A stretch of DNA of 64,000 bases from positions 223,867,291 to 223,931,290 of the forward strand of contig CM077115.1 of assembly GCA_039619475.1 (NCBI GenBank). Reading direction: 5' to 3'. Position numbers and translations under genes: made by a program. Positions 10,246-22,300 of this stretch are shown in pieces. The first letter of the stretch is position 1. Each line of letters opens with the position of its first letter. The notes below the pieces were generated by a model. It had not been told where the DNA came from, searched no databases, and was given only the letters and a program-made list of their open reading frames with translations. Source of the DNA: Icerya purchasi (Eukaryota; Arthropoda; Insecta; Hemiptera; Monophlebidae).

Positions 10246-13200
10246 CAATGGCGGGGCAAAACCTAAATTTTATGTAGGCAATGTACATTTTGCGAGGCCT
10301 TCGGGTGGCGTAAGAAGACGGATTTTATAAAATAGATATCCTTTGCAACTGTTCAATATTTATTCTTAAAAATGCAAATTCTTTGAAAAAAAAAAATGAA
10401 TTAAAAAAACAGAAATTCCATACTTTTAGCCTTACTGAATTGCTTAATAATAGTATCATAATTTAGCTTACCTATTTCAATAGATAAAACTGCCAAAGCT
10501 GAAAATCTTTCCTGACACGTTGTATTTCTTAAATAATTGTTGATTAGTTTTAATTTTGAAAAGCTCCTCTCAGCGGACGCTGTACTCACAGGTATTGTTA
10601 GCAAAATTGGAATGACTATGTAAATATTTGGGTAACTTTCTTTCAAGCTATTTTCCGTTATGTATTGGAGTAGATGTGAAGTTAGTTGAGAGAGCATTGT
10701 TATTAATTCTTCATACAATTCGTAAGGTTGGAAGTCGCTGCTCTCACTCACTTTCAGAGCAGTGTATAAATCTTGATAGTTTTTTTAATAATTGCTATTT
10801 AGGAATATATTTTTTAACTTGTTTAGATCATAGAGCAAACCAAAATTTTTAAAATATTGATTAAAAGAAATAAGTCTTGATTGCTTATTATAGAATCAAT
10901 CATGGTGTTAAAAAATCTGTTTCATACCGTCTTTTAGGAGACTGTACAGGTTGATCACTGCTTTCATAGTCGAACATCCTTTTCTTTTTGGTTACTCTTT
11001 TATTTTTAGTCTTTTGGTAGATCATAACTATTTTTTCTCAATAAAATGACGAGCATCAGACAAGCATTTTTCGAATCCAGTTTGTCGGTATTCTTTGACC
11101 CAGTCTCAAAATGTACGGAGTTTTAACTCCATCATTTACGCTTGGCATATTTGCATCATTGTCGTATCCTTGGCCACAACGGTTTTGAATATTGAAGACA
11201 TTTTTTTTCAAGCTCTCACATATTGCATTAGTTAAATATTCTCCAGTCGCCTCAGTGACAGCAAGAAATACGATAAAGTCTTCTTCTATTGTGTAGATTA
11301 ATGTATTACAAAATCTGAAGATAACTGCCATTTGTTCAATTCTACTATAGTCTCTAGTGCAGTCGAGCAAAAAAGAATAATATTTTTCCTCTTTTACCCT
11401 ACGAATCACTTAATCGATAACTGTTTTTGACATCAATGTGATCAATTTATTTTGAATATCTTGGTTTAGATAATCGTGTGCAAGTTGTTTATCACTGATG
11501 CGTTCCGTGTGTTCTGTAACGTAGGATCAAATTTGGATGTCAATTTAAGTAAGTCTATGAAGTTACTCTTCCTGGTGATGTCGTCTGTTTTGAGAGATTC
11601 TCTGTGACCTCTAAATGCCAGATTATGAGAGGATAAGAAATTAATGATATCAATTTCATCTCTCAAACAAATTGTGTCAATGTTTTTAAGACCCACGAAT
11701 TAGCCTTTCGTTTTCTTGGTCTATCGTTTTTCCGCGTTTCATTCCATTCTTTAATATTAACTATTGGAAGATAAAAGCCATATGTTCTGTGGTATTCTCA
11801 TGTCTATGTAAAATATTACTTAAGTATTTCCGGTCGCAGCACACTCCCTGTACCATCTGAGTTTGTGAATTGCCAAATAGTTTATACAGAAAACAGAGGA
11901 CTTTATTTTGAGAATTCGAATGAACCAAACAGCGACGATGTTGAGTTTCACCATTATTTAGTTTTCTTGAGAAATGAAAATTAGAAAAGTACCTATGGTC
12001 ATCATCTTTGGGATAATCTTCATCACTGTTATTTAACTGTTGTACGGGGACGCTTTGAACTATATCATGACGTTGAGAATCCGTTATGAGAAACGTCCAC
12101 ATTCCTGGATCTGAATTAACAAATGCTTGTTTAACTACATCACTGGTGTCGCTGCTAACTGGCGGACAGCCTATCTCAATCTGTTCTTCGTGATCGTGAA
12201 TTATATTGCTCAACGTCAACGCAGGGATTTTAGCATCAGATTCTGATTGGCTAGAGTTGGATCCTATCTCTATTTTCGACTGTTGTTCGGTATCGGTAAT
12301 CTGTGCGTCTGGAGTACTTTCCAAATTCAACGGAGTCTCGGACGTGACTCTATGTTCTTTAAAAGTCGAAGCAATCGATTCAGATGGTTCCATGCTACCA
12401 GATGCAGTTTTATTAAGAAACTTCATCATACCTGAACTTAAAACGTGGTTTGATACAGCTCTTTCAGCTTTTCTTCTTCTCTTTACTAATCCAGAGTTCC
12501 ATTTCCTTCCGACATCTCTTTTTCCTCTGGGGCCGAGGCCTGAAATGTTCAGATAAGAAGGTCGTGTATTGTATCTGTAACCTGTAAACAAAAACAACAA
12601 TAATAACATTTGCCTAATAATAATTACCATAAAACCTAGTAAACATGTCTACAATGAATTTATAAGAAATGGACTTAAGTAATGTAATTTTTAAAAAGAA
12701 AACTATAAAAAGTGTGAGTAATTATTCCTTAACTTATTTTTAATAAACAAGTGCCGATACCATTGTTTTCTTCACATCAAAAAAAGAAATTTAAAAGTTT
12801 TGAACATAAAAGAGTTCTTCCCTTATCACGTAGCGTTGACATGAAACTACAAACTTCAAACAAAAAAAATATGTATTAATTTTAGTTCAATGAACCGGAC
12901 CGATTAAATATACTGCCTATTTATTTAAGAAGTAGGTATTAATTGTTTTCAAATAATGAACCGCACTTATTCTCACATCAAATACTGTCAGAAAGACAAA
13001 ATAATAAGGAGGTTGGAGTCGCAAAACTGCGTGCGATACTTTGATTGGCTTTCTAGCCGTTGGGAAGCGTGAAAATAACCTAAACATATGGAATGAGAAA
13101 TCCCGCTCAGCTTTGGCCGAATGGGATTCCCGTCGATACCAATGCAACGCTAGCAAATGCTGCTAAACTAAATAAGATGGTCGATTATCTGCACTGTCAT

Positions 13201-13642
13201 TAACGTCAAAAGAATTTGTTAAAAATACCACTAGATGATAAGGTGTGTCAATCGTAGTGGTGTTTCTGAAGTAAAATAATTAAACAGCGAAAGAAAAAAA
13301 ATTAATTAATTGTGTTCAAAATTTATTGTTGCTTTTATCGCTATATGTTTGATTAGTTTACTGGTAGCCCAAAAGAAGCATAAATCGACGACTAACAGAG
13401 CAATACACAAATTCGCTATGTCGCAATATCTGTCTATTGTACTTTATTAAAATCGAACTAAAAAAAAAGTTTGACAATTCGGAGAGTTGCTAATTATATT
13501 TATCGTTTTATGACAAGTAAAATTTTTTCGTCACGGTCATGGCTTTTAAATACCTAATACATAAACCTTTGAGGCATGAGGCCCCTTAGACCGCGAGGCC
13601 GTAGGCGGTGGCCCACGTAGCCCACACCAAATGCCGCCTCTG
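10246..13642 (-). mobile_element. hAT DNA transposon, decayed but nearly full length
   Basis: The left end starts CAATGGCGGGG and the right end, read inward, CAGAGGCGGCA. The flanking 8-mers AGCAGACA (10238-10245) and AGGAAACA (13643-13650) match at 6 of 8 positions, consistent with an old hAT 8-bp duplication. Both ends are GC-rich islands (10248-10315, 13570-13640) that stand out from the AT-rich surroundings. The inside carries hAT transposase remnants on the minus strand. Confidence 0.8.
10407..12590 (-). pseudogene. hAT transposase pseudogene (ZMYM1/52-kDa-repressor-like)
   Basis: Minus-strand pieces, N- to C-terminal: a Ser/Glu-rich N-terminal region with DSDAKIPALTLSNI; a degraded TTF/BED-like zinc-finger region (RRCLVHSNSQNKVLCFLYK, about 11950-11885); YLSNILHRHENTTEH (about 11820); FRGHRESL (about 11610); a DUF4371-like segment KYYSFLLDCTRDYSRIEQMA (about 11390-11320); and the C-terminal hAT dimerisation domain with PVSTASAERSFSKLK and YLRNT (about 10590-10515). 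Several frames and stops are involved. Family assignment rests on the ASAERSFSKLK block, diagnostic for hAT transposases. Confidence 0.85.
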
Positions 13643-14924
13643 AGGAAACATGCAAATTTTAAAAAAAGTTCAGCATATATTTTTAATATTGCTATTTATA
13701 GCGACAATATTAAAAACCGAGTGAAATTTTTTTTTTTGTTTATTTTAAGCCAGACATATTATGTAAGAAAGTACTATCATTTGAAATGGCAATCATTCAT
13801 GTTTTACTTTGTTTAATGTGTCAGTTGTATCAAGATTGATATTTTATTTTGAATATCTTTATTCAAATAATAAGTGGGGCGGAGAAAAGAATTATTAGAA
13901 CCACATGAATTTAACTTATGGTGCAGTATGTACATTTATATGTAACAATAAGAATTGTAGGAATGAAAAGGCAGAGAGAGGAGTAAACAGCGTATGAACT
14001 CGAAAAGACTGGTACTATCTCTGATTTTACTTACAATTGTAAAATTTGACATATAGCCAGTATTTTATGTTCCAAACTGGGAACGTGAAGTTTGCTGAGG
14101 GAAAATAGTAGTGCATGCACTACCTTTAAATTTTTAAATAATTATTTAAGATTTGACAGCTATATTTTTATTATGCATGCAGCATTTTTTCACTATGATT
14201 TTAAATATAAACTTCAGATCATGCTGGTTGTTGTATAATAGAGAATAAATAAGAATGTTTTTATTGTTTTTACTGATTGTTATATGCGTTATGAATGTTT
14301 TATATTACTTTTATGTAATACAATAGATTTTATTATTACAGCAAATATGATTATTCTAATTTATGTACTACATTATAAATATCTTTGCTGGTAGATAAAT
14401 TAACATTCATACAAAGTGAGAAGTTGTAATGAATATTTTACTTGGCAATAATACTCCTGTAGTAGTATGAAAGTTAAAAGATTGGAAGAAGAGAGAGAAG
14501 TAAAGTCACTGAACGAGACCTTATTAACAGTTAGAGTAAAAAAGCTATTGTTCAGGTTAGAAGAAAACATTATAAAAAGGTGGATGACAATTGAAGTACT
14601 GTGACAGGATGTTTAGCGCCGTTATTGAACATAAAGTTGGTGTACTATTAGTTAAGGATTAGGAAATATTGAGTTGCAATTACGAGAAAAAAACCTTATG
14701 TACGAGAAAGACGAATTGCTAGAGTTTTTTATTGTTTCCTCTTTGGGACAATAGAAGAGGAACTGAAAAGAATGGTAAATTTGGTCTTATTAAAAAACTT
14801 AGCAAAAGAAAAGGGTAAGGACGAAGATTTAACTTGACAGATATTTTTTACCTCAGAATAAGAAATACTTTGCAAAGTCACAAATTTATGAATTTTAACT
14901 TGTTCTTTGAAACTTACCAGTTGG
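13643..14924. other. Non-coding stretch, partly purine-rich
   Basis: No gene seen. 13960-14000 and 14480-14600 are purine-rich on the plus strand (AGAAGAGAGAGAAG type). No element boundaries found. Confidence 0.5.
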
Positions 14925-15480
14925 GGTTCAATACAAACCCGGATGTTCCAAAGTACAGAAATATACAGGGATGCGTGTTTTTTTAACCTTTTTAAAAATT
15001 TTTCATCTCTAATACTTGAGTCGCAAAAAGGGGGTGGATATATTAGTTCTCGCGCTTTTTGGAACTTTTCGTAAACTTCGAAAGTTTCGTTAAGGAAACA
15101 AAATATGGTTTCTTTCCCGACAAATAGCGATCTTTCCAACAATATATCACATACCTGAGAAAAAAAAATATTTTTTTTCCAAAATTGATCTTTCGGTGCT
15201 TCGAGGGTCTAATTTTAAAGCTAAAAACCTGGATGTTCGAAAGTAAAAAAATATCCAGGGATACGCGTTTTTTTAACTTTTTTTAAAATTTTTGGCTATA
15301 ATACTCGAGTCGCAAGAGGGGGTTGTATATCAGTTCTCGCGCTTTTTTGAACGTTTCACTAACTTCGAAAGTTTCGTTAAGGAAATAACTTATGGTTGCG
15401 TTTCCGACATTTAGTGAGCTTTCTAACTATATATGGCATGCTCGAAAAAAAAAAATATTTTTAAAATTTTTGAGCTTTCA
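14925..15480. repeat. Tandem repeat, about 287-bp unit, array 1 (about 2 copies)
   Basis: Two units in direct orientation. AACCCGGATGTTCCAAAGTA (about 14935) recurs as AACCTGGATGTTCGAAAGTA (about 15226), and TTCGAAAGTTTCGTTAAGGAAA (15078) recurs at 15365; the offset is 287 bases. Also shared are TCTCGCGCTTTTT, AATACTCGAGTCGCAA (TTGAG in unit 1) and CGACAAATAG-like blocks. The same unit forms a second array at 47.4-48.0 kb. Confidence 0.85.
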
Positions 15481-15484
15481 GCGC

Positions 15485-18400
15485 ACTAAGGGTTTGAATA
15501 TAAAGTTGTAAGCTTGGCTATATTTTATCCTATGAAGCGGTCCTTTATGCATGTTTGAAATACGTTTTGGTTTCTCCAACGTTTTTACTCGGGCTAATAC
15601 TTACACAAACTTCCTTTTTTTTTGCCGTTTTTTAGCCAAAAGGGGGGTTTAAATAATTTTTTTACCGTAGTTTTTTGATTTTATGAAAGGCCTCTTGCAT
15701 ATTATTTTATATTTTGAATTTCATCTTTAAACGTGTATCTGGTGATGAGTTATGAATTTATAAGTGATTTTTGAGGTCGTTTTAAATATCATATTACATA
15801 TTCTTGACGTTTTATTGGGTACTTTGCCGCCCAGAGTAATCGGTCATTTTGAAGTTGTAGATCGTTTTAAAGAGAATTTTAATTGTAATTTTGTTCCAAA
15901 TTTTAAGTTTATACGTAAATCTGATCGTGAGTTATTGATTTTTATTTGATATTTTTGTCGTGTCTGAACCACCTCTTCACATGGGCAATTATATGTTGCA
16001 TGCTCACGAATGAGTCAGTCCAAAAATTTATTCATTTTTACGCAGGATGGTAAAACCAAAAATGTGGTTTACCAGAAAGTGTTTGAATAAAAGAATGTTT
16101 ATTATTAAACAAAATGTATCTATGTTTAGTAGCACACTAATTATTTGAACTTTTATAATACAGTTTTTCTAAATATTTATGCCCCACCCACAATGTAGGG
16201 AATATTAAAAAAAAAAAAAAGGTAAACACTTTTATAAATGTACAATTTATAAATGCGTTTTGAAGATTATGTTCTCATGATTACAATCAACACTTATACA
16301 TACATAATTTTTAAAAATGTTTATTTTATTATAATTATTAATAAGTAATAATTAATAACCAATTAATCTGAATTTGAGACTAGAATGTATACTAGGAAAC
16401 AAACTATATTTAGTACAAGGTGATTAAAATGAAATTAGAAATAAATAAAAAGTATATATGTATATGTACATAATTTTTTCAAATTATTTTATTAGAAAAT
16501 GTATAAATTTTGAAGCGCAGGGACATGCGAAAATAAAAACGGTACATCTAGTTATTGCACCTGGTAGCGCTCAAACGATAACATGCCGCTTGAAAAGATC
16601 ATCTGATATATCAATGTCGTAAGTTGGCTTTTACCGGGGGAAAAAAAAAATTGCGAATAATATCATTTCGACTAGATATTTAACTGCACACTTTTATGCT
16701 CAGAAAATTGAGTTCGAAAAAAGTAAAAATGAAATGTGAAATATGGCATTGTCCCCCCCCACACACATGCGCAGAATCAGATTTTACGTACTATATTTTT
16801 TATCGGTCATACGAAGCACAGTTATATTTGAAAAGAATAATTTACAATATACAGATAAGTTCAGAGAATACACAATTGAAACTTAAAATTTATTTAAATG
16901 AATGTACTGTTAGGCAGGTATTTCTCTTATATAAGTTTCACAAATATGTATTAAATAATTCTTATAGAATTATTAGTTCATTGAGAAACTCTGATGTTAT
17001 GAATTTCAATTCAATAATTGCTTAATTGAGCATTTCTAAAAACTTAAAAGCGACATTAAACGTAGTTAAAAAAAAGTACAAATTAACCAAAACAAGTATA
17101 AAGTATATTTGTATAAATGTATTACACGATATTTTAGTTTTCCTTAATATAAACAAAAGATAATGATATAGAAAATATACATTTACATTAGAAGAAAACA
17201 AAAAGAAAAGAAGAGAAAACCATAAAGAAATGTTTCACGATTAAAATTAAAGAAATTCAATTGAATCACCGCATTATAAATATTTGTACACTGTATACAT
17301 CACTGGAACACGATAAGTCTTGTATAAAAACATTAGAAAGGAATTCGTGGTGATTTTAACACACTTTTTCACGTAGTCATACAACAATCTAGAAAAAAAA
17401 AAAAAATTAGAAATAATAAAAATGCAGATGCCTTTTAAAACTTAACAGTACACAATAATAGTTCCTAATACCGAAAAAAAGACTCGCTATAAGTAAAAAT
17501 ACTGATAATATCGTAACTAAAAGTACGCGTAACAGAAATTAAAAATTAAGTTATTTTCGAGACGTACAACTAATAATCACCTTATTAAAATAACGATTAG
17601 ATTGGTTAAAAAAAAAGAAAAAAAGTCGAGATGCGCTGAACTTCAATCGACAATAAATAGCATTAACGTTTAAAATAAGAGTTTGAATTAATTTACATTT
17701 AAATATTAATTTTCTCGCGCATGATGGATTTAAAAAATTTTAACCGGAATAATTTTTCAGCTTAAAAATTTATTAATCACAATCATAGTCGAACGTTGCA
17801 ATACCTTTGAAACAATACTAAAAACAAATTATATTTCAAAAATATAAATAAATAAAGTAAAACGCGAAGTAAAACCGTTTATACACACCAACTTAGGGAT
17901 TTTGTATTTATTACAAATTAAAATGCTTACTATAATAAAATAGAATCACTACCGCAAGTGAAATAGAGGTGTTCAATTTGAAATAAAAGTATCTGAATAA
18001 TTTTCGACAGAAAATATTGCAATAGTTCACTCGCGGCGTACAAAATAATAATTAAGTTTAACCGGGGATATACACAACATCATAAAAAGAGAAACTAATA
18101 AATCTGACACAAACACGAAATATATACTTTTGCCGTGATACTCGTTTTATATTTTAAAACTATACATTTACATTGAACCTGTTTCGTAAAATTTCAAATA
18201 TTTATAATTTTTAGAAAATTTGCACGCTACTGAAAAGAAATGTTCATTGAACGTATACAATCATTCGTCATTGATCCATAGTCAACGAAAATTTAAAAAA
18301 AAAAAAAAAAACAAAAAACGTTGCATTCAATTTTTTAGTGCATTTTAAAAAAGAAAAATCTCGGAAAAATATGTTTTTTTTTTATTTATTTTTTATTTAC

Positions 18401-19133
18401 CTATTAACAATTTTTTTTTTTTGAATTTACTTAAAAAAAGAACAAATGAGAATGATAGAACTTAGATTTTATAAATACTGTGGTGTTAATGTAAAACATT
18501 TTAATTGCGCAGAAATAATGCAAAGAAAAAATAGTACATATATAAAATTAATAGAATTTTTAAAGTACTGTTATTTATTTATTTATAAGTTTTCTTATGA
18601 CTGACATTAAAAGTACGACATTATAGTAAGACGAAATTAAATTAAAATGTCTTTTTTTTTTTTTTTTAACATTGTTAAAATGACTCGTAATACTTTCTCA
18701 GCCTATAAAAAGTAAACAAACACTAACCATCTTTTTAGTACCGTTTAGGAACACATATCCTATTTTAACAGAAAACAATAAGTAAACATAACATATCGTT
18801 ACGGAATGTGTAAAGTAAAATTTGTAATAATTGAAAGAAATGTAAATAATTTTGCACTTAACAGTAACTAGAGTACTTGAAGTGGTAACAAGAACATGGG
18901 AAAAGTGAAAAAATACTGAACTCATTTGCACTAATTTTTACTCTCTCTCTCTCTCTCGCAAACATAACATTGTACAGTTTCAAGCATACTCTACACATCA
19001 CGCATTACAGAAATAGACAGACGGCGGAAGGAAAAATATAAATAAACGATGATCGAAATGACGACTTTTTGTAAGACGTTTAGGCAGTAGTACCAAGCGG
19101 CGGTACGTCTATACATGCGGGGCAATAGCGACG
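15485..19133. other. Intergenic; 3' flank and probable 3' UTR of MOSPD2
   Basis: No coding exon seen. Sequence immediately below 19134 should be MOSPD2 3' UTR. On the minus strand, AATAAA-like hexamers sit around 18572-18582 and could be its polyadenylation signal, but AT-rich DNA gives many such matches. Contains a (CT)n tract at 18941-18957 and several poly(A/T) runs. Confidence 0.5.
18941..18957. repeat. (CT)n microsatellite
   Basis: Eight CT dinucleotides in the likely MOSPD2 3' UTR. Confidence 0.85.
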
Positions 19134-19340
19134 CTATAGTTCACCGGACTTTTCGGATGAAAACGTTTTGATACATTCCGTGATTCTGCCGGAATCTTCA
19201 TCTTTGATGACCAACCGAGCGACAAGGTACGTAAGCACCATCAGTAACAGTGCTGCCAGGATTAGTATGGACGTAGCAGTATTCTGTCGGAATGCAATAT
19301 CCTTGTGCAGTTTCGCTGAATAGTGGCGCATCTCGAATAT
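19134..19340 (-). CDS. MOSPD2: MOSPD2 terminal exon: transmembrane anchor and stop
   Basis: Acceptor TTTCTCGCAG, then IFEMRHYSAKLHKD, a hydrophobic helix of about 20 residues (SILILAALLLMVLTYLVARLV) and a charged tail KSGEL with stop TAG at 19136-19134. A tail-anchored helix at this position fits MOSPD2. Assignment to this gene is by strand, position and topology; the exon joining it to the MSP domain was not found. Confidence 0.7.
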   Translation of the reverse strand: MFEMRHYSAKLHKDIAFRQNTATSILILAALLLMVLTYLVARLVIKDEDSGRITECIKTFSSEKSGEL

Positions 19341-22300
19341 CTGCGAGAAAATATTTCGATTATAGTTCGAATTAATAAGGAAAAAAAGCATGGCAGCGTT
19401 TGCGTAGCTGCGAGAAACTCCGCGCTCTATAGCGTAATCCGACGATAGGCGCCGTTTCACCTTAATCGGTGATAACCAACTATACGATATATTGTGTGCC
19501 TTTCAGTGTGTCAAATTTACGTAAAAAATAACTTCAAATAAATAAAATTTAAATAATAGAAAACTCTGTTTTCATTATGCGAAAATTTTTTCCCACTGAA
19601 ATGAACAGCGTTATGAAATGTCACGATAAATAAAGTTATTTAGAACAGTACAAAGCATCAATGAAACAATGGTGATGCTCGAAAGGCAATAATTGTACTT
19701 TTTAATAAAAATTAAAGGATAGTTCAGTTATCACCAGTGTACCGTAAAAAAAAGGCTTCTTTTTGCACAATTTTCTAATCGAAATATATCCAACTTGCAC
19801 GATTTTTTACTTTAAAGGGGTATTATTTTAGTCTAGAGGCACAAATTTAGGAGGTTTTTTCAAACTCAATAAAAAAACAACAAAAAAACAATAAATATTT
19901 TTGCTATCCATTTTTTTTTACCATTTATTTATTCGTGTTTTAAAAGTACGCAAAAAATTACCAAAAAAAAAAAAAAAAAAAAATCAAAATCCATAAAGTT
20001 ACAGGCTAATGAAGTGGAGAGGTAAAAAAAAAGGGTGTGTCCTGGTTGACACGATTCCAACCCTTCTAGTCATCTGAGACAAAAAAAAAAAAAAAAAAGA
20101 ATCTTAATTAGTAAGGATGTGGTTATAGCCCCTACTACCTCAGAGAAGAAAAAAACATTTTTCTCGTGAAATGGGGACTGTTTGGAAAAAAAAATCGATT
20201 TTTTACCTGTTTTTGGATTTTTTAAATTTTTAAAAAATTGTAAAAATCAAAATTTTGACTTTATTCTGGTAGGAGCCCATAGCGGGATATAGAAAGAAGA
20301 TCCATACCCAATTTCAAGTAAATCGGTTTGTTAGAACTTGAGATATCATGTCAACCTTGTTGAAAAAGTAGTTTTTTGGAGAAAAACGCGTTTCAAGTTT
20401 TGAAAGATTCAAGTAAAGTTCTGAGGCAGTCTAATTCATAGTACGTTATACTTACATTTTCTTAATCGGCGATTCTCGCTTCATACAATGGACCTTCTTC
20501 TACTTCAAATTGTACATTTTCTGAAGTTCTTTCTTTTAGACGAGCAGTCTTAGCTTCCTTTGGAGCATCAGAAGCTCAGATTTCAAAGCGTTCAATCCGA
20601 GTCCCGCCTAACAGTCTAAATTTTCCTTTATTTTTGTCTATCTGGACGCACAGTACTTCCTTTGTTACTTTTTTTTATCCATTTTACATTTAATAAATAA
20701 AATATTCACTCAAAATTTTATATTTTTCGACTGTACACAGAGTACTTATATTTGTGTTGTTTGAAGATTGAGACGAAACTGACCTGAACTGAACACTAAA
20801 CAAGAAAAGATTTCAACAAAATACGTTACAATAGCCTTCAGTTGATCGATTTTTAAATGTAATGTATAAAAGAGTTTGATTTATCCTCAGGCAGTCGAAG
20901 AATGTCTACCGTGTCTATTGTTTGATCCGTTCCGACTGAGCCGATTTAGTTGCTGCGTCACGAAAACAGCTATAACTCCGTAAGTAATTATAATTTTGAA
21001 AATTTTTTTTAGGGACATATTTTTAAATGTCTAAACTATCAGAATATGCGGGAAAAATTTTTTTTCGATTTTTTCATATTTCTAGACTAGAATACCCCCT
21101 TAATGCGCCTAGTTTACGAAACACAATTCAGTCGTGCAGCAATTAACTTGCTTAACAGGAAAAATCTCGAGTACTCAGCTTCGAACTCAGGTTTATGCAG
21201 TACGAAATGTAAGCGGGTACTAGAGAAATCTAAGAAAGTAACAAGAGGCGAAAGAAGGAGACGTTTCCCTCTGTTCAATTCCGTTGGACTCGACATACCG
21301 TGAATATTTATTCACAATGTGCGACGGCCTAACAAGGCGACTTAACGTGTTAATCTGTATCGCAAATTTAAAACGCGTTCATATTTTACACATTTACCGG
21401 GGGAAAAAATTTAAACTTTCAAAATTAAGCCATATTCTTTTATTTTTGAAAAATTCGAAGCAATACGTAGTGGCCATAAAAAAAAAAAAAAAACCTAATT
21501 ACACCAACCGAGAATAAATTAAATAAGTTAGAGCGTCAATGCGTAATTAAATAAATTGGCAAAATGTTATTGTGCAATTACAGAATTCTCGAATAGTTGA
21601 CTCGGAAATAACACAGCGCATCAAGATCCTCTGAAAAACGCAACAGCTAAAATAAATAATAGGACTTTTAACTTAATTAATAAACTAACGACGATAAGAC
21701 AACAACAAAAAAGAAACCTTCGCTAGGCAGAAAATCAAAACTATTAAAAAATCATTAGGTTAGTGTGTGTGCAGATTTGTCCTCAATACTGCTTATGTAG
21801 ATTTATATGATTTAATTAGGAAGCAGTTTCTTTCGGCAGTTTGTGCCGGAGGGTAAAACATTACTGCCAGTGGGCCACCGTTGCTATTGAGAAATATTGG
21901 CGATACGATAAATGTGTAAATTTTAAAAAATGTACAAAAACTCTTCGATGAGAAACTGACGGTTCGCTCGTTTAGAATTAAAGTTAATAACTGAATACCG
22001 ACAGAATTAGTATACAAGGAGCAAAATTAATTTTTCCGTTTACTTTGATGAATTTTTCTTATATTATGAGCGAAAACAGTCACTATTTTAGAAAGTTACA
22101 AGTTTAATTTTTATCTTAATTGGAGTGTATTTCGTTTTTCACAGAGTAACATTTTTTATTTCAATTAATTAATATGCTTAATTTAATACTCAAGTTGAAA
22201 TTACTTTTTTTTTTCTTCAAATTTAAAAGAATTAATAAATTATTTTGCAAAATAATTAGGTCTTTTATATTTTTCATTTGAATTATTTAATCATTCGCGC

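Noticed and set aside
12206..12556. 116-codon plus-strand frame over the hAT element.
   Set aside because: Antisense shadow of the hAT transposase N-terminal region on the minus strand.
21570..21622. Minus-strand exon-like segment after TTTTTCAG, reading RILMRCVISESTIREF, considered as the missing MOSPD2 linker exon.
   Set aside because: Only a loose resemblance (LMRC). Its only usable donor (T before GTAATT) leaves phase 1, whereas the membrane-anchor exon needs phase 0, so it cannot join without yet another exon.
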